DNA from: Pseudomonadota bacterium | Lineage (GTDB): Bacteria; Pseudomonadota; Gammaproteobacteria; Burkholderiales; Burkholderiaceae_C | Length of the DNA: 64,000 nucleotides | Direction of reading: 5' to 3' | Assembly (NCBI GenBank): GCA_029779845.1 | Contig: JAKOZT010000037.1 | Location: forward strand, 124,001 to 188,000 | Shown: positions 1 to 7,604 of the stretch, one piece after another | How the letters are laid out: each line of letters begins with the position of its first letter | Numbering within the stretch: the first letter of the stretch is position 1 | Made by a program: the position numbers and the translations under genes | Notes under the pieces: model-generated | The model's database searches: none | Seen by the model: the letters and a program-made list of their open reading frames with translations, nothing else | What the model was told of the DNA's origin: nothing

Positions 1-330
1 GCAGGCGGCGCGCACGTACTCGGGCCGGCCGTCGATGCCGAGGAGGGCGCCGTCCGGCGCGCGCACGTTGCCGAACTTGGTGGCCAGCACCACTTCGCTG
101 CGGCGCGTCTTCAGCACTTTCGCGAGCAGGCGCTCGTTGGCGCCGGTGCCGTACATGTCGGCGGTGTCGAGGAAGTCGATGCCGATGTCCAGCGCGTGGT
201 TCAGCACCGCGAGCGACTGCGCGTCGTCGGCCGGGCCGTAGAAATCCGACATGCCCATGCAGCCCAGGCCGATGGCCGAGACCTGCGGGCCGCTGTTGCC
301 GAGGGTGCGGCGGGGGTAGGGGGTGTTCAT
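1..330 (-). CDS. Aldo/keto reductase, N-terminal part (runs off the window)
   Basis: The first 110 residues of an aldo/keto reductase are visible on the minus strand, starting at an ATG at 330 and leaving the window at base 1. The (beta/alpha)8 NADPH-dependent family signature is present: a GLGCMGMS strand near residues 21-28, the catalytic Asp55 and Tyr60 in DTADMYG, and the catalytic Lys85 in LATKFG. It should reduce aldehydes or ketones in the cytoplasm; the substrate cannot be read. It is divergent from an AraC regulator of the kind that controls aldehyde reductases in E. coli (YqhC), so it is the probable target of that regulator. The C-terminal two thirds lie outside the window. Confidence 0.9.
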   Translation of the reverse strand, partial: MNTPYPRRTLGNSGPQVSAIGLGCMGMSDFYGPADDAQSLAVLNHALDIGIDFLDTADMYGTGANERLLAKVLKTRRSEVVLATKFGNVRAPDGALLGIDGRPEYVRAAC

Positions 331-487
331 GCAAAAAACTCCGAAGCTGCGAAAGAGGAGGGGGTGTTGCAGTGTGCGTCCGCGCCGGGCCTCGTGTGAG
401 CACGATCCTCGGCGATGCTTGCCCGATCCTGCGGAGGGCAGGGGGCGTGCCCGCGCGGCCGGCTGGCCTCGCGCCAGAATCGCGCCG

Positions 488-1393
488 ATGCCGCATACCG
501 AAGCCCCCGCCGCCGCACCGGCCGAACTGATCGCGCTGGTGCGCGAGTTCGCGCCCGCCGACGGCGTGCACGCCACCGCCATCCCCGGCCTGCAGCTGCT
601 GCGCCTCAGCCAGAGCGGCGCGGCGCTGCCGGCGCGCTACGAGCCCGGGCTGGTGCTGGTGGTGCAGGGCCGCAAGGTGGCCACGCTGGGCACGCAGCGG
701 CTCGTCTACGACCCGCTGCACTGCCTGGTGGTGGGCGTGACCATGCTGCCGCTGGCGCAGGTGGTGCAGGCCTCGGCCGAGCAGCCTTACCTGTGCGTGC
801 AGATCCAGCTCGATCCGCATGAGATCGGCCAGCTGGTGCTCGAATCGCCGCCCGGGCGCGCCAGCGCCGCGCCGGCCTGCGGCCTGCAGGTGGCGCCCAC
901 CTCGCCCGAGCTGCTCGATGCCGCCTTGCGCCTGCTGCGGCTGCTGAAGGCACCGCATGACGCGCCGGTGCTCGCGCCGCTGGTGCTGCGCGAGATCGTC
1001 TACCGCGCGCTCACCGGCGAGCTGGGCGCGCGGCTGCGCGCGCTGGCGGTGGCCGACAGCCACGCGCGCCGCATCGCGCGCGCGATCGAGCTGCTCAAGC
1101 AGCGCTTCGCCGAGCCGCTGCGCGTGCAGGAGATGGCGCACGCCGCGGCGATGAGCCCTTCGACCTTCCACCAGCGCTTCAAGCAGCTCACCGCGATGTC
1201 GCCGCTGCAGTACCAGAAGCAGCTGCGCCTGCACCATGCGCGCGCGCTGATGCTGGGGCAGGGGCTGGACGCGGCCGCGGCCGGCCACCGCGTCGGCTAC
1301 GAAAGCGCCTCGCAGTTCAACCGCGAGTACCGCCGCCTGTTCGGCGCGCCGCCGCGCGCGCAGGTGCGGCAGATGCAGGCGGCGGGCGGCTGA
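488..1393 (+). CDS. AraC-family regulator with AraC_N domain (YqhC-like)
   Basis: This 301-residue protein has an N-terminal AraC-type sensor domain (about residues 20-170) and two C-terminal helix-turn-helix motifs (about 200-295, including [14 protein letters not shown] and [13 protein letters not shown]). I start it at the ATG at 488 because the in-frame extension back to 323 is Arg/Pro-rich, overlaps the upstream divergent gene's leader and has no domain character. It is divergent from an aldo/keto reductase across a 157-bp gap. In E. coli the related regulator YqhC activates aldehyde reductase genes, so control of the neighbouring reductase is likely. The inducer is not known from sequence. 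Confidence 0.88.
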   Translation: MPHTEAPAAAPAELIALVREFAPADGVHATAIPGLQLLRLSQSGAALPARYEPGLVLVVQGRKVATLGTQRLVYDPLHCLVVGVTMLPLAQVVQASAEQPYLCVQIQLDPHEIGQLVLESPPGRASAAPACGLQVAPTSPELLDAALRLLRLLKAPHDAPVLAPLVLREIVYRALTGELGARLRALAVADSHARRIARAIELLKQRFAEPLRVQEMAHAAAMSPSTFHQRFKQLTAMSPLQYQKQLRLHHARALMLGQGLDAAAAGHRVGYESASQFNREYRRLFGAPPRAQVRQMQAAGG

Positions 1394-1408
1394 GCCGCCG
1401 GCGCGGCC

Positions 1409-1891
1409 TCAGCCGCGCACCGCCGCCTCGATCGCCGCGACGTCGATCTTGCCCATCTGCATCATCGCCTCGAAGGCGCGCCTGGCCGCGGCGCGGTCGG
1501 GGCCGGCGACGGCGTCGGTCAGCACGCGCGGCGTGATCTGCCACGACAGGCCCCACTTGTCGCGGCACCAGCCGCAGGCGCTCTCCTGGCCGCCATTGGC
1601 GACGATCGCGTTCCACAGCCGGTCGGTCTCGGCCTGGCTGTCGGTGGCCACCTGGAACGAAAAGGCCTCGCTGTGCCTGAAGGCCTTGCCGCCGTTCAGC
1701 CCGATGCAGGGAATGCCCATCACGCTGAACTCCACGGTGATGACGTCGCCCTCCTTGCCCGAGGGGTAGTCGGCCGGCGCGCGGTGCACCGCGCCGACCG
1801 CGCTGTCGGGGAAGGTCCTGGCGTAGAACTGCGCCGCTTCCAGTGCATCGCCGTCGTACCAGAGGCAGATGGTGTTCCTGGCGGCGGTCAT
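1409..1891 (-). CDS. VOC-fold protein (PhnB / 3-demethylubiquinone-type)
   Basis: A 160-residue protein of the vicinal-oxygen-chelate superfamily, PhnB-like branch. It opens with a typical ICLWYDGDALEAAQFY strand-helix, followed by FPDSAVGAVHRAPADYPSGKEGDVITVEFSVMG in pieces, and ends with the WGLSWQITPRVL strand seen in this branch. Such proteins form dimers and are often of unknown substrate; no enzymatic function is implied. It lies downstream of the pseudaminic-acid locus in the same direction but 76 bp from pseI, so it is probably a separate unit. The stop faces the end of the AraC gene, with 15 bp between them. Confidence 0.85.
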   Translation of the reverse strand: MTAARNTICLWYDGDALEAAQFYARTFPDSAVGAVHRAPADYPSGKEGDVITVEFSVMGIPCIGLNGGKAFRHSEAFSFQVATDSQAETDRLWNAIVANGGQESACGWCRDKWGLSWQITPRVLTDAVAGPDRAAARRAFEAMMQMGKIDVAAIEAAVRG

Positions 1892-1967
1892 CGGCGGTCT
1901 CCGGGCGGGCTGCGGGAGACTAAGGCTACGCCGATCCCGCGCTGCGTGCAGCGGCGCGCCGCGGACC

Positions 1968-3020
1968 TCAGGCCGCGCGCACCAGCTCCCACGCCAGCGG
2001 CGTGCCCGGCGCGGCGTCCTTCGCGGCGCGGCAGCCGAGCAACTGCTCCAGGTGCTTGGGCGCGAGGCCGTAGCCGGGGCGGATGGCGCGCACGTTTCGG
2101 CGCGTCAGCAACTCGCCGGCCTTCACCGGCTCGACGATGTACAGCGAGCGGCGGAACTGCGTCGAGCCGCCTTCGGCTTGGGTCGGCTGGAAGTTCACCT
2201 GCCCCAGGCTCTGCCAGGCGCGTTCGGTCTCGGCGCGCAGCACGGCGAATTCGGCCGGCTCCAGCGAGAAGGCGCTGTCCACGCCGCCTTCGGCGCGCGC
2301 GAGCGTGAAGTGTTTTTCGACCAGCGTCGCGCCCAGCGCCACCGAGGCCACCGCGACGCCGCAGCCCAGCGTGTGGTCGGACAGGCCCGCCTCGCAGCCG
2401 AAGGCTTCGCGCAAGGCGGGGATGGTGCGGATGTGGCTGTCGGTCGGCGCGGCCGGGTAGGTGCTGGTGCACTTGAGCAGCACCAGCTCGTGGCAGCCGG
2501 CGCCGCGCGCGGCGCGCACCGCGTCGTCGATCTCGGCGAGCGTGGCCATGCCGGTCGACATGATCAGTGGCTTGCCGATCGCCGCGACGCGGCGGATCAG
2601 CGCCAGGTCGGTCAGCTCGAAGCTGGCGATCTTGTAGGCCGGCACGTCGAGCGATTCGAGGAACTCGACCGCCGTGTCGTCGAAGGGCGTGCTGAAGCAG
2701 TGCAGGCCGCGTTCTTTCGCGTGCGCCATGATCGGCGCGTGCCATTCCCAGGGCGTGGCTGCTTCCGCGTACAGCGCGTGCAGCTGGCGGCCGGCCCAGG
2801 GGCTCTTGGGGTCGTCGATCACGAAGCCGGGCGCGCGGATGTCCAGCGTCATCGTGTCGGCGGTGTAGGTCTGCAGCTTGATCGCGTCGGCGCCCGCGTC
2901 GGCGGCGGCGTCGACGATGGCCAGCGCACGCTCCAGCGAGCGGTTGTGGTTGCCCGACATCTCGGCGATGAGATAGGGGCGGGCGTTCGGGCCGATCTCG
3001 CGGCCGGCGATGCGGATCAT
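1968..3020 (-). CDS. pseI: Pseudaminic acid synthase PseI
   Basis: A 350-residue NeuB-family enzyme that condenses 6-deoxy-AltdiNAc (or an N-acyl variant) with phosphoenolpyruvate to form the nine-carbon pseudaminic acid in the cytoplasm. The TIM-barrel start IGPNARPYLIAEMSGNHN, the KLQTYTADTMT strand, the FDDTAVEFLE region and a C-terminal antifreeze-like SAF domain (about 290-350, RRSLYIVEPVKAGE) are all present; the YTADTMTLD motif favours PseI over sialic or legionaminic acid synthases. Length matches the family. The start at 3020 gives the conserved MIRIAGREIG; longer in-frame starts run through the upstream gene. It is the last gene of the leftward pse operon, 4 bp after the formyltransferase gene. 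Confidence 0.94.
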   Translation of the reverse strand: MIRIAGREIGPNARPYLIAEMSGNHNRSLERALAIVDAAADAGADAIKLQTYTADTMTLDIRAPGFVIDDPKSPWAGRQLHALYAEAATPWEWHAPIMAHAKERGLHCFSTPFDDTAVEFLESLDVPAYKIASFELTDLALIRRVAAIGKPLIMSTGMATLAEIDDAVRAARGAGCHELVLLKCTSTYPAAPTDSHIRTIPALREAFGCEAGLSDHTLGCGVAVASVALGATLVEKHFTLARAEGGVDSAFSLEPAEFAVLRAETERAWQSLGQVNFQPTQAEGGSTQFRRSLYIVEPVKAGELLTRRNVRAIRPGYGLAPKHLEQLLGCRAAKDAAPGTPLAWELVRAA

Positions 3021-3024
3021 CGTG

Positions 3025-3666
3025 TCAACTCTCCATCGGCTCCAGGCGCAGCCGGTAGCGGCGCCCGCGGTGCTCGAAGAACGCCGGGTAGCGCTCGGGG
3101 TCGGCCACGCGCAGCAGGTCGAACACCTCGGCCAGCGGGCGCGCCGGGTCGATGCGGCTGTCGTCCGGGCCGCGTTTGCGGTAGTAGCTCGGCGTGCCGT
3201 GCTGCTCGCGCGGCCGCACCTCGTGCGCATGCGCCAGCGCCCAGTCCATCAGCGCGATCTCGGCGTCGAACAGCAGCGCGTTGATCTCCTCGCACACCGC
3301 GCTGGCGGGCACGCTGACGTCGATCTGGTGCCAGATGCGCCCGGCGTCGAGCGCCTCGGCGGCTTCCAGCAGCGTGACCGCGAAGCCGGGCCTGCCTTCG
3401 ATGATCTGCCACACGTGCGGCGACATGCCGCGCCCCTCGGGCAGCGCGCTCGCGTGCAGCACCAGCGTGTGGCGGTAACGATCGAGGATGTCGCGGCCGA
3501 CGATCTGATGGCAGGAAACGAGGAACAGGAACTCGCCGCCGCTCGCCTCGCGCGCATCGCGCAGCAGCGCGATGTCGGCCTCGTGGCGGTGCTTCGCGAT
3601 CCAGCGCGCCAGCCAGGCATTGACGCCGTGCGCGGGGTCGGTGCAGACGATGTGGACGGTGGTCAT
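3025..3666 (-). CDS. Formyltransferase-family protein of the pse locus (PseH replacement)
   Basis: A 213-residue protein with the N10-formyltetrahydrofolate-dependent formyltransferase fold. The diagnostic stretch LHASALPEGRGMSPHVWQII (residues 70-89) carries the catalytic His71, and DAGRIWHQ gives Asp107. The Asn that precedes the His in Met-tRNA and ArnA formyltransferases is Val69 here. It sits between pseG and pseI, sharing ATGA with pseG, where most pse operons carry the acetyltransferase PseH; no GNAT gene is present in the locus. I infer that it formylates the 4-amino sugar nucleotide, so the product would be a 7-N-formyl pseudaminic acid. A formyltransferase doing this in place of PseH has been reported (as PseJ, from memory). 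The exact substrate is inference. Confidence 0.82.
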   Translation of the reverse strand: MTTVHIVCTDPAHGVNAWLARWIAKHRHEADIALLRDAREASGGEFLFLVSCHQIVGRDILDRYRHTLVLHASALPEGRGMSPHVWQIIEGRPGFAVTLLEAAEALDAGRIWHQIDVSVPASAVCEEINALLFDAEIALMDWALAHAHEVRPREQHGTPSYYRKRGPDDSRIDPARPLAEVFDLLRVADPERYPAFFEHRGRRYRLRLEPMES

Positions 3667-4688
3667 GGGGCGAGCAGGGCGGTGGCGACACGCAGCGCGC
3701 CGCGGCCGTCGACCAGCGCGCGCGAGCGCTCGGCGAGGCTGCGGCGCAGCGCGGGGTTCGTGATCAGTTCGCGTGCGGCGTCGGCGATCGTGGCCTGCGA
3801 AGGCGGTTCGTCGGCCAGCACGCGCAGCACGCCGAGATCCTGCAAGGGCAGCAGCACCGCGCGCTGGTTGTCGGCGGCGATCAGCGCCAGCGTCGGCGCG
3901 CCGACGCAGCAGCGCTCCCAGGTGGCGCCGCCGCCCGCGCCGATCTGCAGGTCGTGGCGCGCGAAGAAGGCGGCGAGGTCGCTCTGGTCGAGCGTCAGCC
4001 GCGTGCGCTCGTCGCCGGCGATGGCCTCGCGCAGCGCGGCGAGGTTCGGGTTGCCCGAGGTGGTGGCGATCTCGATCGCGCCGCCGAAGCCCGCGCCGTC
4101 GCGCAGCGCGCGCAGCGCCAGCAGCGAGAAATTGGCCGCATCCGTGCCGCCCATGAAGAGGCCGATGCTGTGCACGCTGTCGCGCAGCTCGCAGCGCGGC
4201 GCGTCGGCGTAGGCCGGCGCGAGCAGCGCGTGCCTGGGGCCGGCGAGCAGGTGCGTCTGGGGGCCGATCAGCCCGGCGAACTTCGCGGCCGGGTCGGCGC
4301 TGTGGTTGGGGTCGACCAGCCAGTCGACCGCGAGCGCGCGGTCGGCGATGTCGTCGATCGCGGCGAGCTTCGCGCCGCTCGCCTCGCGCACCGCGCGATG
4401 CCAGGGCTCGCCCAGCGCATAGTGGTCGACGACGATGCGTGCCGCGGCAGGCGATGCGGCGAGGAAGTCGCGTGCGTCGTTCGCCTCGCGGCTCACCGGG
4501 CCGTCGGCGATGCACCGCGAAACAACGCCGGCCGCTTCGATCAGCGGCGCGCAGTCGAGGTCGATGCGCCGCCAGGCCAGGCTCACGTCGGCGCCCAGCG
4601 CCCGCAGCGCCTGCGCCAGCGACAGGCAGCGCTTGACGTGCCCGAGGCCGATCGCCGCGCTCGCATCGGCGCGCATCGCGACTTTCAT
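3663..4688 (-). CDS. pseG: UDP-2,4-diacetamido-2,4,6-trideoxy-altropyranose hydrolase PseG
   Basis: A 341-residue GT-B-fold hydrolase that removes UDP from the sugar nucleotide before condensation by PseI. The N-terminus MRADASAAIGLGHVKRC contains the catalytic His17 in the GxGHVxRC motif; the C-terminal half has the nucleotide-binding IGAGGGATWERCCVGAPT stretch typical of PseG and MurG-like proteins. The start at 4688 gives this conserved N-terminus and overlaps the pseF stop by four bases. The stop overlaps the formyltransferase start as ATGA, so the genes are translationally coupled. Confidence 0.93.
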   Translation of the reverse strand: MKVAMRADASAAIGLGHVKRCLSLAQALRALGADVSLAWRRIDLDCAPLIEAAGVVSRCIADGPVSREANDARDFLAASPAAARIVVDHYALGEPWHRAVREASGAKLAAIDDIADRALAVDWLVDPNHSADPAAKFAGLIGPQTHLLAGPRHALLAPAYADAPRCELRDSVHSIGLFMGGTDAANFSLLALRALRDGAGFGGAIEIATTSGNPNLAALREAIAGDERTRLTLDQSDLAAFFARHDLQIGAGGGATWERCCVGAPTLALIAADNQRAVLLPLQDLGVLRVLADEPPSQATIADAARELITNPALRRSLAERSRALVDGRGALRVATALLAP

Positions 4689-5395
4689 GCCGCCACGCCT
4701 TCCGCCTCGCGGCGCACGCGGTACAGCGCCTCGGCCAGGGCCCAGTCGCCTGGTGTGTCGATGTCGAGCACGCTGCCCTCGTCGCACACCAGCGTGCAGG
4801 CGTCGGCGTGCAGCGGCCGGCCCGCCAGCCAGGCCTGCACGCGGCCCCAGTAGAACTGGCCGGCGTCGTGGAAGGCGGGCGGCAGGTCCTGCGTGCGCGT
4901 CTGCATGTACTCGGGCTGCAGCGGCGCGCTGCGGCCGCGGGCATCGCGGTTCAGCGCGCGCTGGATGGGCGCGCGGTAGGCCAGCACCGGGAAGGCGTAG
5001 GGCGCGTCGCTCGCTTCCAGCAGCGCTAGCGTGTCGGCCAGCGCCTGCGGCTGCAGCAAGGGCACGGCCGGGTAGATGCAGCAGGCCAGGCGCGCAGCCC
5101 AGCCGAGTTCGGCGCAGGCGCGGATGGCGTGCGCGATCACCGGCACGGTGGGGGTGAAGTCGTCGGCCAGTTCGGCCGGGCGCAGGAAGGGCACGTCGGC
5201 GCCCAGATCGCGCGCGACGGCGGCCAGCTCGGCGTCGTCGGTCGAGACGATCACGCGCTCGAACAGCGCCGAGCGCTGCGCCACCTCGATCGCGTAGCCG
5301 ATCATCGGCCGGCCGGCGAAGGGGCGCAGGTTCTTGCGCGGCACGCGCTTGCTGCCGCCGCGCGCGGGGATCACGGCGATGCGCCCGGTCTTCAC
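4685..5395 (-). CDS. pseF: Pseudaminic acid cytidylyltransferase PseF
   Basis: A 236-residue CMP-nonulosonate synthetase that activates pseudaminic acid with CTP. The nucleotide-binding signature IPARGGSKRVPRKN lies at the N-terminus, followed by GRPMIGYAIE, VSTDDAELA and the C-terminal IDTPGDWALAE, all standard for NeuA/PseF proteins. I choose the GTG at 5395, since it overlaps the pseC stop as GTGA and gives the normal family length. Upstream in-frame ATGs lie inside pseC in another frame. CMP-activated sugar is the donor for the flagellin glycosyltransferases expected upstream in the operon. Confidence 0.93.
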   Translation of the reverse strand: MKTGRIAVIPARGGSKRVPRKNLRPFAGRPMIGYAIEVAQRSALFERVIVSTDDAELAAVARDLGADVPFLRPAELADDFTPTVPVIAHAIRACAELGWAARLACCIYPAVPLLQPQALADTLALLEASDAPYAFPVLAYRAPIQRALNRDARGRSAPLQPEYMQTRTQDLPPAFHDAGQFYWGRVQAWLAGRPLHADACTLVCDEGSVLDIDTPGDWALAEALYRVRREAEGVAA

Positions 5396-6552
5396 GCCAG
5401 CACGCTCCCGAGCACGTTCACCACGCGGTCCTGCTGCGCCGAGGTCAGCGCCGGGAACAGCGGCAGCGACAGCGTGCGCGCGTAGTAGCGCTCGGCCGCC
5501 GGGAAGTCGCCGGGCGCAAAACCGAGCCGGCGGTAGAACGGCTGCGTGTGGATCGGGATGTAGTGCACGTTGACGCCGATGCCGGCCTCGCGCAAGGCGG
5601 CGAAGGCGGCGGCCCGATTCACCGGCGTGCGGGCTGGGTCGATCTCGACGGCGTACAGATGCCAGGCGCTGCGGCGGTCCGGCAGGCGCGGCGGCAGGAT
5701 CAAGGGCAGCCGGGCCAGCAGCGTGTCGTAGCGATCCGCCAGCGCCTCGCGGCGCGCCTGCATGTCGGCAAGGCGACCGAGCTGCGAGAGCCCCAGCGCC
5801 GCCTGCAATTCCGTCATGCGCGCGTTGAGCCCCAGCGCCTGCTGCTCGTAGTACCACGCGCCGTGCGAGGCGGATTCGAACTCGCCTTCGTCGCGCGTGA
5901 TGCCGTGCGAGCGCAGGCTGCGCACGCGCTGCGCCAGCGCGGCGTCGTGCGTCGCCACCATGCCGCCTTCGGCGCAGGTGAGGATCTTCACCGCATGGAA
6001 GCTGAACACCGTGGCATCCGCCCACGCGCACGCCACCGGCGCGCCGAGGTAGCTCGCGCCGGTGGCGTGCGAGGCGTCTTCGAGGATCTTGAAGCCGTAG
6101 CGGTCGGCCAGCGCGCGCATCTCGCGCAGGTCGGCCGGCAGGCCGGCGAAGTCGACCGGGATCAGGACGTCGGGCAGTTCATCCTGCGCCTCGGCGTCTT
6201 CGAGCTTGTCGCGCAGCGCATCCACCGAGAGGTTGCGCGTGATGGGGTCGATGTCGACGAAGTCCACCGCCGCGCCGCAGTACAGCGCGCAATTGGCCGA
6301 GGCGACGAAGCTGATCGGCGTGGTCCACACGCGCGAGCGCGGGCCCACGCCCAGCGCCAGGCAGGCCAGGTGCAGCGCGCTGGTGGCGTTGCTCACCGCC
6401 ACTGCGTGCGCCACCTCGTGCGCGGCCGCGAAGGCCTGCTCGAAGCGCTGCACCACCGGGCCTTGCGTGATCAGCTCCGAGCGCAGCACCGCCGTGACGG
6501 CGGCGATGTCGTCCTCGCTGATCTCCTGCCGGCTGTACGGGATCGTGTCCAT
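5392..6552 (-). CDS. pseC: UDP-4-amino-4,6-dideoxy-AltNAc transaminase PseC
   Basis: A 386-residue DegT/DnrJ/EryC1-family aminotransferase that uses PLP and glutamate to aminate C4 of the keto sugar made by PseB. The PLP lysine is Lys189 in FSFHAVKILTCAEGG, and EDASHATG (residues 158-165) carries the PLP-contacting Asp and His. Length and N-terminus (IPYSRQEISEDDIAAV) fit PseC closely. It lies 10 bp downstream of pseB and shares GTGA with pseF. Confidence 0.95.
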   Translation of the reverse strand: MDTIPYSRQEISEDDIAAVTAVLRSELITQGPVVQRFEQAFAAAHEVAHAVAVSNATSALHLACLALGVGPRSRVWTTPISFVASANCALYCGAAVDFVDIDPITRNLSVDALRDKLEDAEAQDELPDVLIPVDFAGLPADLREMRALADRYGFKILEDASHATGASYLGAPVACAWADATVFSFHAVKILTCAEGGMVATHDAALAQRVRSLRSHGITRDEGEFESASHGAWYYEQQALGLNARMTELQAALGLSQLGRLADMQARREALADRYDTLLARLPLILPPRLPDRRSAWHLYAVEIDPARTPVNRAAAFAALREAGIGVNVHYIPIHTQPFYRRLGFAPGDFPAAERYYARTLSLPLFPALTSAQQDRVVNVLGSVLA

Positions 6553-6562
6553 CGCCGGCTGA

Positions 6563-7585
6563 TCACGCCGCCAATGCCGTCGCCGTCTGAGCGCAGGCCG
6601 GCGAGAAGATCAGCTCGCGCAATTGCTCGACGCTGAGGAAATCCGGGTTGCGTCCGCTGTCGTAGCTGAAGCCCTCGGGCACGCGCGTCGCGCCGGTGCG
6701 CGCCGCGTACTCGTCGACGCTGTAGGCGCCCGCGCTCGGCAGGATGGCGTAGTAGGCGCCCAGGTCCACGGTGTTCAGGCTGTCGCTGGCGGTGATCATC
6801 TCCTCGTGGATCTTCTCGCCGGGGCGCACGCCCACCACCGTCTGGCGGCAGTTCGGGGCTATCGCGCTGGCCACGTCGCCGATGCGGTAGGAGGGGATCT
6901 TGGGCACCAGGATCTCGCCGCCGAGCGCGTTTTGCAGCGCCCACAGCACCATCTCCACGCCTTCCTGCAGGCTGATGTTGAAGCGCGTCATCGCCGGGTC
7001 GGTGATCGGCAGCGTGCCGCTGGCGCGCTGGGCGAGGAAGAACGGGATCACCGAGCCGCGGCTGCCCATCACGTTGCCGTAGCGCACCACCGAGAAACGC
7101 GCGTCGCGCCTGCCCTTGATGTTGTTGGCGGCGACGAACAGCTTGTCGGAGCACAGCTTGGTGGCGCCGTACAGGTTGATCGGCGCGGCCGCCTTGTCGG
7201 TGGACAGCGCCACCACGCGCCTGACGCCCTGGTCGAGGCAGGCGTCGATGACGTTCTGCGCGCCCAGCACGTTGGTCTTGATGCACTCGAAGGGGTTGTA
7301 CTCGGCGGCCGGCACCTGCTTGAGCGCGGCGGCGTGCACGACGACGTCCACGCCCTCCAGCGCGCGCTGCATGCGCTGCGCGTCGCGCACGTCGCCGATG
7401 AAGTAGCGCATGCACGGGTACTGGCGCTCGGGGAACTGCTGCGCCATCTCGTACTGCTTCAGCTCGTCGCGCGACAGCACCGCCAGCCGGCGCACGCCGG
7501 GGTAGCGCTCCAGCACGGTCTTGACGAAGGCCTTGCCGAACGAGCCGGTGCCGCCGGTGATCAGGATGGACTGCTTGTCGAGCAT
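6563..7585 (-). CDS. pseB: UDP-GlcNAc 4,6-dehydratase (inverting) PseB
   Basis: A 340-residue short-chain dehydrogenase/reductase of the extended PseB/FlaA1 type, the first enzyme of the pseudaminic pathway; it dehydrates UDP-GlcNAc and epimerises C5. The Rossmann motif GGTGSFG is at residues 11-17, STDKA at 128-132 provides the catalytic Asp/Lys pair, and Tyr139 and Lys143 form the YxxxK motif. Length matches the family. It is the first recognised pathway gene of the operon, preceded in the same direction by two large carbohydrate-related genes. Confidence 0.95.
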   Translation of the reverse strand: MLDKQSILITGGTGSFGKAFVKTVLERYPGVRRLAVLSRDELKQYEMAQQFPERQYPCMRYFIGDVRDAQRMQRALEGVDVVVHAAALKQVPAAEYNPFECIKTNVLGAQNVIDACLDQGVRRVVALSTDKAAAPINLYGATKLCSDKLFVAANNIKGRRDARFSVVRYGNVMGSRGSVIPFFLAQRASGTLPITDPAMTRFNISLQEGVEMVLWALQNALGGEILVPKIPSYRIGDVASAIAPNCRQTVVGVRPGEKIHEEMITASDSLNTVDLGAYYAILPSAGAYSVDEYAARTGATRVPEGFSYDSGRNPDFLSVEQLRELIFSPACAQTATALAA

Positions 7586-7604
7586 GGTGAGTGTCCCCAG
7601 GGAT

